A stretch of 64,000 nt of DNA from DATLMR01 sp964615905 (GCA_964615905.1 CAZTUB010000001.1:186001-250000), one strand, 5' to 3'; positions 33,212 to 41,860 are shown, counted from the first letter of the stretch. Notes: generated by a model from the letters alone, not told the origin. Made by a program: numbers and translations.

Positions 33212-35689
33212 CTACTTCATGCGCGGGCGAAATTCTTCTTCCGCGAGGGCGACGTTAAATTTGACGTCTTTGACGACGCTTACGACTTTGCCAAGTCCGG
33301 GCTGCTCTGCTACGACCTTGAACGGAACCATCACGCCGTCGACCATCCGGTAGTCGCTATACAATTCCGACACCGGGGCGTCCCCCTGACCGGCCACGTC
33401 CACAGTCTTGTCCCGCTTGACGACAAGGAATGTCTTTGTCGATATGTAATCGGTTTCGGGGTTTCCCTTCTCAGGCGTCTTCACCAGGACGTAAACCTCT
33501 TCGTCCCCGACCTTCGAGGTCTCCTTTAGCTTTACCTCTTTGTACAGCGTCTTCCAGTTGAGCGTCTTATGAAAATCGGCGTCAACCTTCGCGTGGTCGA
33601 TCTGTTTGGCGTCGAACGGTTTCGCAAGAGAAAAGCTCGTCTCTACGCCGCCGTGCTTGCCGTCAAAGTATTCGCGGATCGTGGCGATCTTTTTGCCGAG
33701 CGCGATAAAACTGAGGCTGGATTCAAAAGCCGAGGGAGCTTTTGCGCTGAAGATCAACTCTCCGGCTGTTCCTTGATTTTCAAAGCTCAACTCGGCGGTC
33801 GTGACCATCGAAACGTGTTTCTTGAGATTCGCTTCGCCGCCTTCGGCCTCGATGACTCGCTTCATCAACTCTTCTACGCTGATCGCGCTGGTCTGAGGTT
33901 TGGCGTCACCCGCCCGCTTGAATTCAAACTCGCCTTCGGGTTGTTTCAGCACAATGGCCGACACCTTGCCGCTCGCGTCGCGCCTGACCAATACCTGATA
34001 AGTTTCGGGCAGCCCGGCGGGGCTCAAAACGTCCTTCTCTTTTTCGGTGAGCGGGTAAGGCGGCTGGCCCGGAACGATGAGCGACACTTTACCGTTTTTG
34101 ACAGCGACTTCGATTTTGGCGGTGTCGCGCACGTACTCGCCGATCAGCTCTTTCAACGGGCCCGAATAGTTGTCGGCTTCCGATCTCCTGCGAGCGACCT
34201 CGTCGGCGGTCAGCTTCGGCAAGACGTAATTGCCGTGGGGTTGTTCGAGATAGGCTTCCACGCCCTGGCGGTTGGTCGCGGGCCTGAAGGTTATAAAAAA
34301 GCCGTCGGGCGCGGGCGCGGCGAACTTGTATCGTCGCCCGCTCACCTTTACTAGAGGATAGTTTGGCTGGCCGGGAACTATGGCGACGAGATTGCCGTCC
34401 TTGAGCACAACGTCGATCACCATGGAGGCGTCGACAAAATCGTAACTGCCCACCTCGTCTTTCGGCTCGACCTCTTTGGCCTGGCCCGGCTCTTTGGCCT
34501 GACCGGGTTGCTGAGCGGCCGTCGTTTCGCCGCCGACCAGATTGGTCCAGACGGCGTTGAGCGCGGTGCCCATGATGGGCGACTCCGACACGTTTGTCAT
34601 CATGGCAAAGCCGAGCTTCTGGTCAGGCATCCACGCCACAAGCGAATGAAACCCGTCGATGCCGCCCGTGTGCATGAGCACTCTGTGCCCTCGCCAGTCA
34701 GCCACCGCCCAGCCGAGCGCGTAGCCTGTCGTCCCCGAAGCCGCTATCTGTTTTGTGATCCACTCGTTGAAGCCCTTCTCCGACACGAGCCGCTTGCCGT
34801 TATAGACCCCGCCCGCGAGCAGAAACCTGAGCCACTCGGCCATGTCGCGCGCGTTCGAGTTGATCGCCCCGGCCGGGGCGATGTTAGTGAGATCGCGCAA
34901 AGGGAGGCGGGCAGGGGTATCGTTCGAGACTTGATAGCCAATCGCAAAATCCGACGACTTCTGCATCTCTTTGACAGAGGTGTTGCTCGATTTCATCCCG
35001 AGCGGTTTGAAAAAGCGCGTCGCAATCACCTCTTCCCAGGTCGAGTTCTGAGCTTTCGCTACGGCTTCGCCCGCGGCGCTGTACATAACGTTCTGATACT
35101 GGAACTTCTCTCGGAGCTTCGCCGTCGGTTTTGCGAGACAGGCGGCCCGTATGACCTCTTCGCGATTAAGCACGCCCGTGTACCAGGCCAGGTCCGTCCC
35201 TGCAAGCCCCGATTGATGCGAGAGCAGATCTCGTATCGTAATGCGCGCGTCCGAGTCCGGGTCTTGCAGCTTGAAGTAAGGCAGGTATTTCCTGGGCGAA
35301 TCATCAAGCGACATCTTGCCTTCGTCCGCGCTGACAATCGCCGCGAGCGCCGTGAAGGCTTTCGAGTTGGAGCCGATGGCAAAGAGGGTATCGGGCGTTA
35401 CAGACTGGTTGCGCTCTACGTCTTTCAGACCAAGACCTTTCGTGTATATCGCCTTATCGTCTTTGACGACCACGAGCGATATGCCGGGGATATGCAATTG
35501 CTTGCGCTTTTCATCAATCGCGCGCTCGATTGCGGCGAGTCGCGAAGCCTGGTCAGGCGCATCGGTTTTTAAGACGGAGCGGGTCCGGCTTGAAGCCGCC
35601 GGCGCGGAGTAGACCGTCGGGAGCGGCGCGATACCTGTGGCCGCCACGGCGACGGCAAGAACAAGATTCGAGAAACGCTTGAATAACAT
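33212..35689 (-). CDS. Exported class-C beta-lactamase-type serine hydrolase with long C-terminal extension
   Basis: An 825-residue exported protein. The signal is within residues 1-30. The serine-hydrolase core (about 50-385) has the nucleophile motif SNSK (Ser107, Lys110), the tyrosine motif YQN (198-200) and the KTG-equivalent HTGG in LMHTGGIDGFH, as in beta-lactamase class C, DD-peptidases and EstB esterases. The following 430 residues contain two repeats of about 100 residues beginning VGSYDF-type and IGEYVR-type segments (with VPGQPNYPLVKV and VPGQPPYPLTEK), then a lipoprotein-binding-like beta domain (SVMKRVIEAEGG-type start, DAKQIDHAKVDADF). It probably acts on a cell-wall or ester substrate, which is not determinable. 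AGGAGA is upstream of its ATG. Confidence 0.85.
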   Translation of the reverse strand: MLFKRFSNLVLAVAVAATGIAPLPTVYSAPAASSRTRSVLKTDAPDQASRLAAIERAIDEKRKQLHIPGISLVVVKDDKAIYTKGLGLKDVERNQSVTPDTLFAIGSNSKAFTALAAIVSADEGKMSLDDSPRKYLPYFKLQDPDSDARITIRDLLSHQSGLAGTDLAWYTGVLNREEVIRAACLAKPTAKLREKFQYQNVMYSAAGEAVAKAQNSTWEEVIATRFFKPLGMKSSNTSVKEMQKSSDFAIGYQVSNDTPARLPLRDLTNIAPAGAINSNARDMAEWLRFLLAGGVYNGKRLVSEKGFNEWITKQIAASGTTGYALGWAVADWRGHRVLMHTGGIDGFHSLVAWMPDQKLGFAMMTNVSESPIMGTALNAVWTNLVGGETTAAQQPGQAKEPGQAKEVEPKDEVGSYDFVDASMVIDVVLKDGNLVAIVPGQPNYPLVKVSGRRYKFAAPAPDGFFITFRPATNRQGVEAYLEQPHGNYVLPKLTADEVARRRSEADNYSGPLKELIGEYVRDTAKIEVAVKNGKVSLIVPGQPPYPLTEKEKDVLSPAGLPETYQVLVRRDASGKVSAIVLKQPEGEFEFKRAGDAKPQTSAISVEELMKRVIEAEGGEANLKKHVSMVTTAELSFENQGTAGELIFSAKAPSAFESSLSFIALGKKIATIREYFDGKHGGVETSFSLAKPFDAKQIDHAKVDADFHKTLNWKTLYKEVKLKETSKVGDEEVYVLVKTPEKGNPETDYISTKTFLVVKRDKTVDVAGQGDAPVSELYSDYRMVDGVMVPFKVVAEQPGLGKVVSVVKDVKFNVALAEEEFRPRMK

Positions 35690-35874
35690 AAAATCTGTCT
35701 CCTGAAATATCGGGCAAAAGCTATACGGGAAAGTATCTGACGTTTCCGCTCGGCGGCGCGTTGTTTGCGCCGAGGCTCCCCATCACCCTCGACCGCCGCT
35801 CTGCAGTTTAACCTTTTATCATACGACTCACCCGAAGACGAGGTTCAAGTTAACCCGCCCGCGTCTGAAACTGA

Positions 35875-35902
35875 TTGACACGGGCGCAGAGCGATTGATA
35901 AG
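35875..35902 (+). promoter_or_regulatory. Sigma-70 type promoter of the ChbG/HpnK gene
   Basis: A consensus TTGACA at 35875-35880 is followed after 16 nt by GATAAG at 35897-35902. The predicted start is near 35909, 33 nt before ATG 35942, which has GAGGAGA just upstream. The rest of the 252-nt gap (35690-35941) holds a 7-bp inverted repeat (CTCGGCG, 35749-35755 with 35768-35774) and nothing else recognisable. Confidence 0.65.
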
Positions 35903-35941
35903 AGACATCAGAGCAAATTCAATCCAGAGGAGACAGGATTC

Positions 35942-36925
35942 ATGCGAAAGGGGGCCATATTGATCCTCGCGCTGGCAATGCAGGCGCTCGTTGTGCACTC
36001 AAACGCGCGGCACTCAAACACGCAGCAAGCGACCACGACTCCCGCCACGACAAAGGCTACGCTTGCCGAACGCCTCGGGTTCAAAGCCACGGACAAGGTT
36101 CTTATTATCAACGGCGACGACGTAGGCATGAGTCACTCGGCGAACGTGGCGACCATCGACGCGCTCGAAAACGGGTTGATGACCTGCGCGACAATCATGG
36201 TCCCTTGCCCCTGGTTCCCTGAGATCGCCGCTTACGCAAGGTCGAATCCGAAGGCCGATTTCGGATTGCACCTGACCCACACGAGCGAATGGGTCCGGTA
36301 TAAGTGGGGGCCTGTGGCGAGCAAGTCAGACGTTCCGGGGCTTGTTGACCCGCAGGGGTATCTCTGGCCCGACATCCAAAGCGTATATAAAAACTCTACG
36401 CCGGAGCAGGCCGAGATCGAAGCGCGGGCGCAGATCAAGAAGGCGCTCGCGGCAGGGATAGACGTAACGCACATCGACTCGCATATGGGCGCGCTGCAAT
36501 ACGACCTGCGCTATTATGAAGCGTACCGTAAGCTCGCGCGCGAATTCGACCTGCCCTTGCGCATGGCTTCGCAGGAAGTGCTCGCAGCCGCCGGGGCCGC
36601 TCACCTGCGCGCGCAGTTAGACTCGGACGGCATAGTCTGCCCGGACTACTTGATTCACGGCGGGCGCAAACCGGGCGAGCCTGTAACGGATTACTGGAAA
36701 CGGCAGCTATCGAATTTGAGGCCGGGAGTGACAGAGCTTTATATACACGCGGCGGTCGCCGGTGAAGAGATCGAGAAGATCACAAACTCGTGGAAGGAAC
36801 GCGCGACCGAGCACTACCTGTTCACCAAAGACGCTGAGATTCGCAAGCTGCTCGAATCGCAAGGGGTAAAGTTTATAGGCTACCGCGCGCTGCGCGACTT
36901 GCAGCGAAAATCGCGCGGTCAATAA
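35942..36925 (+). CDS. Exported ChbG/HpnK-family deacetylase
   Basis: A 327-residue protein with a signal sequence (MRKGAILILALAMQALVVHS). LIINGDDVGMSHSANVA (metal-binding Asp59-Asp60) and later HLTHTSEW and HIDSHMGALQ match the divalent-metal sites of the ChbG/YdjC/HpnK family, which deacetylates N-acetylated sugars (chitobiose, hopanoid intermediates). ChbG is cytoplasmic, so an exported version would act on extracellular or cell-wall sugars. It is a single gene with its own promoter and faces the Crp-family gene, sharing a hairpin at 36953-36990. Confidence 0.85.
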   Translation: MRKGAILILALAMQALVVHSNARHSNTQQATTTPATTKATLAERLGFKATDKVLIINGDDVGMSHSANVATIDALENGLMTCATIMVPCPWFPEIAAYARSNPKADFGLHLTHTSEWVRYKWGPVASKSDVPGLVDPQGYLWPDIQSVYKNSTPEQAEIEARAQIKKALAAGIDVTHIDSHMGALQYDLRYYEAYRKLAREFDLPLRMASQEVLAAAGAAHLRAQLDSDGIVCPDYLIHGGRKPGEPVTDYWKRQLSNLRPGVTELYIHAAVAGEEIEKITNSWKERATEHYLFTKDAEIRKLLESQGVKFIGYRALRDLQRKSRGQ

Positions 36926-36952
36926 AAGCGATAACGGTGTGGCATTGAAAGC

Positions 36953-36990
36953 GCGCTCCAGGCTCACTCCCCTGCGTAAGCCTGGAGCGC
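36953..36990. terminator. Bidirectional hairpin overlapping the Crp-family gene end
   Basis: GCGCTCCAGGCT (36953-36964) and AGCCTGGAGCGC (36979-36990) are exact 12-bp complements around a 14-nt loop that contains the regulator's stop codon. It can end transcription of both converging genes. T-runs on either side are short. Confidence 0.65.
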
Positions 36991-37653
36991 TTCTTCGTCG
37001 ATTATCGTCACGCGGCGGCCGTTGGTTGAGATAAGCCCGTTGTGCTGAAGCCTTCCGAAAGCGCGAGAGACGACTTCGCGAACCGTGCCGATGCGCGCGG
37101 CTATCTGCGCGTTGGTCAAGACAAGCTCTACGCTCAAGCCGCCCTCAGCTCGCGCGCCGCGCGCCCTGGCTTCGCCGAGCAGCAGACCGGCGAGCCTCTG
37201 GTCTACTTCGTGAAGAGATAACTCCTCGATCAGCTGCGCAGACCGCCTGAGCCGCGCCGCGAGCAGCTTGAGCGCGGCAAGCCCGATCTGCGGGTACTCC
37301 ACGAAAAGCCGTTTGACGTCGCGCTTGTCGATAAAGAGCAGTACGGAATCTTCTTCGGCTGCAACGGTCGAAGGGTAAGCGCCGTCGTCAAACACAGGCA
37401 GTTCCGCGATGGTCGCCCCTTGCCGCTCGACGTGTATGACCTGCTCGCGCCCGTCGAGGCTCTCGCGGAAAGCGCGGACAGCGCCCTCAGCGATCACGTA
37501 GAGCCCGCGCGCTTCGTCGCCTGCCACAAACAGCACCTCGCCTTTCGCAAGCCTTACCTCTAAGGCCCGCTCGGCAAGCGCCTGTAGCTCGCCCTGCCCA
37601 AGCCCGCCAAACAGCGCCGTCTGCCGCAATGCTGCTATCTTGTCGGTTGCCAT
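36964..37653 (-). CDS. Crp/Fnr-family transcriptional regulator
   Basis: A 229-residue regulator. The start MATDKIAALRQ at 37653 was preferred over an open upstream extension of 39 basic, unfamily-like codons. A cyclic-nucleotide-type sensor domain covers 1-120 (LFGGLGQGELQALAER, VAGDEARGLYVIAEGAVRAF, GATIAELPVFDDGAYPSTVAAEED). A long dimerisation helix (VDQRLAGLLLGEARARG) and a winged helix follow (LTNAQIAARIGTVREVVSRAFGRLQHNGLI). The N-terminal Cys cluster of FNR is absent, so an Fe-S O2-sensor is unlikely. The effector is not identifiable: no clear cAMP-pocket arginine-serine pair can be assigned. Target genes are unknown. The upstream 640-nt structured intergenic region lies between it and the GGDEF-EAL gene. 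Confidence 0.9.
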   Translation of the reverse strand: MATDKIAALRQTALFGGLGQGELQALAERALEVRLAKGEVLFVAGDEARGLYVIAEGAVRAFRESLDGREQVIHVERQGATIAELPVFDDGAYPSTVAAEEDSVLLFIDKRDVKRLFVEYPQIGLAALKLLAARLRRSAQLIEELSLHEVDQRLAGLLLGEARARGARAEGGLSVELVLTNAQIAARIGTVREVVSRAFGRLQHNGLISTNGRRVTIIDEEALQAYAGE

Positions 37654-37919
37654 TACCTGTAATGATCTACCGCGACAAGGATTGTTGCAAGTCGCTAAAA
37701 AAATGACCCGCCTTGACTTAACTCGCCGCTTGCCGAACCGGGCGGAATCGGCCTTAGTGGCGAAGCTCAATTATTCTTAAACTTACACGTAAAACCGGGC
37801 CGTAAATGGCGGTTTTTGAGCCCATGCCCGTGAGCTATAAAACCTCAACTGGGAGGGTTTTAAAAAACTTTCATAAATTACTTTAACTTTTTGCTTGCAT
37901 CCTATTGAGAGGTATGGTA
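37654..37919. other. Intergenic region upstream of the RNA candidate
   Basis: No gene is seen. It holds two AT-flanked inverted repeats: AAAACCG/CGGTTTT (37791-37797 with 37810-37816) and AAAACCTC/GAGGGTTTT (37840-37858, one bulge). An AT-rich stretch (37859-37893) follows, with TTGCTT (37891-37896) and TATGGT (37913-37918), a possible -35/-10 pair 16 nt apart reading right. Promoters for the Crp-family gene must also lie here. Confidence 0.5.
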
Positions 37920-37920
37920 C

Positions 37921-38082
37921 AAACTGTCTCCGTAGACGGAGCCGCTTTGAGTTCCTGCCTCAAATCGGTTTTGTTTTAGCGGTGCGCTAGGATTGAGGAA
38001 CGTTCAGATAGGGGGCTACTGGATGTTCAAGGGGGCTTGTCGATTAGACTACCTGGCGCACCGCACTATCCTCTCTTTTTTT
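37921..38082 (+). ncRNA. Structured noncoding RNA or leader candidate
   Basis: Four or more helices can be drawn from the sequence. Hairpin 1: CTCCG-TAGA-CGGAG (37928-37941). Hairpin 2: CCG-C-TTTGAG with CTCAAA-T-CGG around TTCCTGC (37942-37968). A 13-bp closing helix joins GCGGTGCGCTAGG (37979-37991) with CCTGGCGCACCGC (38052-38064), one U-G wobble. Inside it are two hairpins with identical GGGG loops: TTCAG-A-TAG/CTA-CTGGA (38003-38023) and CAAG/CTTG (38028-38039). Seven Ts at 38076-38082 end the block. It matches none of the c-di-GMP, B12, SAM, TPP or FMN riboswitch cores, nor tmRNA, RNase P, SRP or tRNA-Sec as I remember them. 6S RNA cannot be excluded. It lies 215 nt before a c-di-GMP enzyme gene. 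Confidence 0.55.
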
Positions 38083-38115
38083 CCAACAACTTCCGCAAAA
38101 AACTTCTTAATTCAA

Positions 38116-38159
38116 CCGATCCCGTCAAAATGACCGGTCATTAAACTCCGATCCCGTCA
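38116..38159. promoter_or_regulatory. Palindrome flanked by exact 12-mer direct repeats
   Basis: The 14-bp perfect palindrome AATGACCGGTCATT (38129-38142) is flanked by two identical copies of CCGATCCCGTCA at 38116-38127 and 38148-38159, starting 32 bp apart or about three helical turns. It is upstream of the PAS-GGDEF-EAL gene and looks like a repressor or activator site. Confidence 0.6.
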
Positions 38160-38250
38160 CGCGCGTGGAGGTTTCGGGTACCGGGAAGGCCGATTCTTTT
38201 CAAAAACCGACTTCAAAACCACAGGAACAGCCGTTGCTCTTATTATCGCG

Positions 38251-38266
38251 GGCAAAACTGTTTGCC
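38251..38266. repeat. Short inverted repeat in the leader of the GGDEF-EAL gene
   Basis: GGCAAA-ACTG-TTTGCC forms a 6-bp hairpin 31 nt before ATG 38297. No clear Shine-Dalgarno precedes that ATG, so the hairpin may influence initiation or be a protein site. Confidence 0.4.
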
Positions 38267-38296
38267 GACAGAACTTTTTCAGACAAGCTTCCTTAG

Positions 38297-40294
38297 ATGA
38301 GCACAAACGGGCGACATAGTATGAAATTGATATTGCCAGGCAGCCAGGTAGAGAGTTCCGAGCCGATTGCGGCTTATACCTTTCTCGAATCTGAGCTAAA
38401 TCGCAAGACGTCGGAGATGGAGCGAGCCACGGCCGAGCGGCTGGACGCCGAAAAAAGGCTGCGCCAATGCATAGAGAAACTGGGCGAAGCTCAAAGGCAC
38501 ATAGCCGAGCTTACGGCCGAGAACGGCACGCTGAAAAAAGAGCTTGCCGAGCGCGAGCAAGCTTTCGACCAGCTGGCCGCAAGCGAAGAGCGTTACGCGC
38601 TGATCGTCCGCAGCACAAACGACGGCATCTGGGACTGGAACCTGCAAACCAACGAGATACATTTCTCGCCGCAATGGAAAGCGATGCTTGGGTACTCTGA
38701 GGACGAGCTTACAAAGCGGCCCGACGAATGGTTCAGCCGCGTCCACCCCGAAGACGTCGAGAAAGTTCAGTCGGATTTGATGTCGCACCTGTTAGGCTAC
38801 ACCCCTCATTTTCAAAACGAGCACCGCGTCGCAAAGCGCGACGGCACATACAGGTGGATGCTCAGCCGTGGCATGGCCTTGTGGGACAGCGACAAGAGCG
38901 TCTACCGCATGGCCGGGTCGCTTACGGACATCACGGAGCAGAAAGAGGCCGAGCAGCAATTGATCTACACCGCCTTACACGACGGTCTGACGGGGCTTCC
39001 AAACCGCGCGCTCTTTATGGACAGGCTCAAACGGTCGCTTGAGCGCGCGCGCCTCCGCCCCGACTACCTGTTCGCGGTGGTCTTTTTAGACCTCGACCGC
39101 TTCAAGGTAGTAAACGACAGCCTCGGCCATCCAATAGGCGATCAGCTGCTGGTAGCCATCGCCCGGCGGCTTGAGATCTCGCTCCGCCCCGGCGACATGG
39201 TTGCGCGGCTCGGAGGCGACGAGTTCGCGATCATCTTAGACCATCTCAAGAATGTCGATGACGCGACGCAAGCCGCCGAGCGAATCCAAAAAGAGCTCTC
39301 CGTACCGTTCAACCTGAGCGGGCACGAGGTCTTTGCCTCCGCCTCAATCGGGATAGTCTTGAGCCTGACGCCGGATGATCTGCCGGAGGACTTTTTGAGG
39401 AACGCCGACACGGCTATGTACCGCGCGAAAGACCACGGGCGCGGGTGCTTCGAGTTGTTCGATAAGGGCATGCACGCGCGCGCCGTGGCGCAGTCGCAGC
39501 TCGAAAACGACCTTCGCCGCGCGCTCACGCGCGACGAGTTCGAGCTACATTACCAGCCGATCATCTCGCTGAAGAACTGGCGCATCATGGGCTTTGAGGC
39601 GCTGCTTCGCTGGCGTCACCCGCAGCAAGGGTTTATATCGCCGCTGAAGTTTATCCCTGTAGCCGAAGAGACGGGCATCATCAGCTCGATTGGCGAGTGG
39701 GCGCTCAGGCAGGCCTGCCAGCAGCTACGCGTATGGCAGGACCACTTCCCTTCGGACCCGCCGCTGTGCATGAGCGTCAACCTTTCGGGCAGGCAGTTTA
39801 CGCAGCCGGGCTTGATAAAGATGATAAATCAGATTCTGACGGAGACGGGGATTCAGGCGAGCAGCTTGAAGATAGAGATAACCGAAAGCGCGATCATCGA
39901 GAACATAGATTCGGCCACGGCCATACTGAAACAGCTCCGCGCGCTCGGAATAAAGATTTCGCTCGACGATTTCGGCACGGGCTATTCGTCGCTCAGTTAC
40001 CTGCACCGCTTCCCGATAGACACGCTGAAGATAGACCGCTCCTTTGTCACGCGAATGAACCTGCCGAAAAATTCTGAGATCATCCGCACGATAGTGACGC
40101 TTGCGAGCAATTTAGGGATGGACGTGATTGCCGAAGGCGTGGAGACTCGCGAGCAGGTCATACAGCTCACAGGTATGAACTGTGAATACGTGCAGGGTTA
40201 CCTGCTGTCGAAGCCTATAGACGGGCTGGCGGTCGAGGGGTTGATCGAAGAGACTTACCAAAAATCGCTTGGGCAGCACGCGGCGGCGGTGTGA
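38297..40294 (+). CDS. PAS-GGDEF-EAL bifunctional c-di-GMP signalling protein
   Basis: A 665-residue soluble protein. A coiled-coil-like N-terminus (about 30-95, MERATAERLDAEKRLRQC onward) leads to a PAS/PAC sensor (about 96-222, DGIWDWNLQTNEIHFSPQWK, RMAGSLTDITEQK). The diguanylate cyclase domain has an intact GGDEF (306-310) and an inhibitory-site RPGD (297-300), five residues before it. The EAL domain has EALLRWRHP (434-442), with catalytic motifs ITESAIIE, LDDFGTGYSSLSYL, LKIDRSF and IAEGVE all intact. Both synthesis and degradation of c-di-GMP are therefore possible. It faces the surface-polysaccharide locus, an output often controlled by c-di-GMP. No strong RBS. ATG 38321 is an alternative start. 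Confidence 0.93.
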   Translation: MSTNGRHSMKLILPGSQVESSEPIAAYTFLESELNRKTSEMERATAERLDAEKRLRQCIEKLGEAQRHIAELTAENGTLKKELAEREQAFDQLAASEERYALIVRSTNDGIWDWNLQTNEIHFSPQWKAMLGYSEDELTKRPDEWFSRVHPEDVEKVQSDLMSHLLGYTPHFQNEHRVAKRDGTYRWMLSRGMALWDSDKSVYRMAGSLTDITEQKEAEQQLIYTALHDGLTGLPNRALFMDRLKRSLERARLRPDYLFAVVFLDLDRFKVVNDSLGHPIGDQLLVAIARRLEISLRPGDMVARLGGDEFAIILDHLKNVDDATQAAERIQKELSVPFNLSGHEVFASASIGIVLSLTPDDLPEDFLRNADTAMYRAKDHGRGCFELFDKGMHARAVAQSQLENDLRRALTRDEFELHYQPIISLKNWRIMGFEALLRWRHPQQGFISPLKFIPVAEETGIISSIGEWALRQACQQLRVWQDHFPSDPPLCMSVNLSGRQFTQPGLIKMINQILTETGIQASSLKIEITESAIIENIDSATAILKQLRALGIKISLDDFGTGYSSLSYLHRFPIDTLKIDRSFVTRMNLPKNSEIIRTIVTLASNLGMDVIAEGVETREQVIQLTGMNCEYVQGYLLSKPIDGLAVEGLIEETYQKSLGQHAAAV

Positions 40295-40309
40295 GCGCGG
40301 TCGCGCCGT

Positions 40310-41860
40310 CTAAACCGCTTCTATCGGAACGTCAAGGCTGACCGCCTCTTTTATCGTCGCGACCGAGTGGACGGGCGCGCGGCGCGTGCGGTCGACGGCA
40401 TCGGCGAGCGCGCGCTGAAACCCTGAGACCAGGAGGTTGACATCCAACAAAAGCGATCTGTTCTTCGATTCCCTGTGCAGATAGAAATAACCGCATCTGC
40501 GATTGTCGGAAGTCACAAGATCGAGCATAAGCGTCCAGGCGTGCGTGCAATCGTCGGGCGGCTTTGAGCCATTCGATCTCTTCGTCCAGCTAAGGACGCG
40601 CTCTCGCGGGTTTAGCATTGCGCCCGCCCGTTCATCCGGCAGAACCCTCAGATTATAAGCATCGAAGTCATTCGCGCCGAACGCGTCTTCGAGCACCTGT
40701 CGCAACTGGTCGTAGTCGCTGATGCGCGCAAGCCGTTCAGACGCTCTGCGAATCGCAAGGTTGTTGATGATTATGCGCTTCTGCCCGATGGTACGATTGG
40801 CGACCCGCCCTATCTCGAAAAATTCGTGATAACCGAGCCGCTGCACCCCTATCCATATGCCTATCCCCAGGATCGACAGCACGAGCCCCAGAGACGCGCC
40901 GCCCGGATAGAGCAGAAAGAGGCTGAGGATTGCGCACACCGCCGACACGGCGTAGAGCACGACGACGACCTGCCTGTGCGAAAGCCCCAGATCGAGGAGC
41001 TTGTGGTGTATGTGCTCGCGGTCGGCGGTAAACAGCGGCTGGCCGTTGAGCCAGCGCCGCATAACCGAAATGACCGTCTCAAGGATCGGCAGGCCGAACG
41101 AGACTACGGGGATGGCTACGGCGATGATGGTCGGCGATTTCTGCGACCCGGCAAGCGCGAGCGCGCTGAGCATGAACCCTATGAACAGGCTGCCGCTGTC
41201 TCCGAGAAAGATCGTCGCAGGGTTGAAGTTGAATCGTAAGAATCCCAGGATCGCGCCCGCAAGCGCGATGGTCAAAAGCGAGATAAGCGGGTTGTGACTT
41301 ATCAGCGAGACGATAAAGACCGTCAGTGTTGAAAAGAGAGCCGACCCGGCGGCGAGCCCGTCCAGACCGTCGATTAAGTTGAAAGCGTTCGTCACGGCCA
41401 GGACCCACAACACGGTAAGCGGGAAAGCGATCAGGCCGAACGTCTGCCAGCCGAAAAACAGCGGCAGTTGAAATACTCGGAAGCCTTCAAAGAACAGCAA
41501 GGTCGCGGCAAGGCTTTGAACGGCCAGCTTGATGTAAGGGTTTACCGGGCGCAGATCGTCATAAAGCCCCAGCAGAAAGACGACCGCCCCCGAACCGATA
41601 AGGTAAAGTGCCGTGCGGGTCGAAAAACCGAGATCGAACCCCGACAGATGCGCCGCCGCCATAAGCAGCAACAGGATCACGATGAACGACCCGAATATCG
41701 CAACCCCTCCGAGCCTTGGCAACGCGACCGTGTGAACGTGGCGCAGGTGTGAAGGCGCGGCCACCCACCCGCGTCCGAGCGCGACATTGCGCACGTACCA
41801 CGTCAGGAACATTGAAAGAAAGAGGCAACCGATGAAGACCGCAAGGTAGATGGCTACCAT
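40310..41860 (-). CDS. Undecaprenyl-phosphate sugar-1-phosphate transferase (WecA/TagO/MraY family) with C-terminal extension
   Basis: A 516-residue membrane enzyme that starts lipid-linked glycan synthesis by moving a sugar-1-phosphate (usually GlcNAc) from its UDP-sugar to undecaprenyl phosphate. About 11 helices occupy residues 1-345. Catalytic motifs seen are HTVALPRLGG, NLIDGLDGLAAG, FLGDSGSLFIGF and DREHIHHKLLDLG (the HxxHH-type active-site loop). WecA/TagO proteins are usually 320-370 residues. About 170 extra cytoplasmic residues follow the last helix, including LARISDYDQLRQVLEDAFGA and a Cys pair region (DDCTHAWT, NRRCGYFYL). This tail is possibly sensory. Its gene ends next to the PAS-GGDEF-EAL gene. 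Confidence 0.9.
   Translation of the reverse strand: MVAIYLAVFIGCLFLSMFLTWYVRNVALGRGWVAAPSHLRHVHTVALPRLGGVAIFGSFIVILLLLMAAAHLSGFDLGFSTRTALYLIGSGAVVFLLGLYDDLRPVNPYIKLAVQSLAATLLFFEGFRVFQLPLFFGWQTFGLIAFPLTVLWVLAVTNAFNLIDGLDGLAAGSALFSTLTVFIVSLISHNPLISLLTIALAGAILGFLRFNFNPATIFLGDSGSLFIGFMLSALALAGSQKSPTIIAVAIPVVSFGLPILETVISVMRRWLNGQPLFTADREHIHHKLLDLGLSHRQVVVVLYAVSAVCAILSLFLLYPGGASLGLVLSILGIGIWIGVQRLGYHEFFEIGRVANRTIGQKRIIINNLAIRRASERLARISDYDQLRQVLEDAFGANDFDAYNLRVLPDERAGAMLNPRERVLSWTKRSNGSKPPDDCTHAWTLMLDLVTSDNRRCGYFYLHRESKNRSLLLDVNLLVSGFQRALADAVDRTRRAPVHSVATIKEAVSLDVPIEAV

Noticed and set aside
36964..37770. Longer start for the Crp-family gene at 37770
   Set aside because: The extra 39 residues are basic and unlike the family. 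MATDKIAALRQ fits the normal N-terminus.
37921..38082. c-di-GMP riboswitch upstream of the GGDEF-EAL gene
   Set aside because: The GEMM core bases were not found. The fold and loop composition differ, and the gene starts 215 nt past the T-run.
37921..38082. tRNA-Sec (selC) or tmRNA in the structured region
   Set aside because: No acceptor-stem CCA-type end, anticodon UCA loop or TPsiC-type arm could be fitted.
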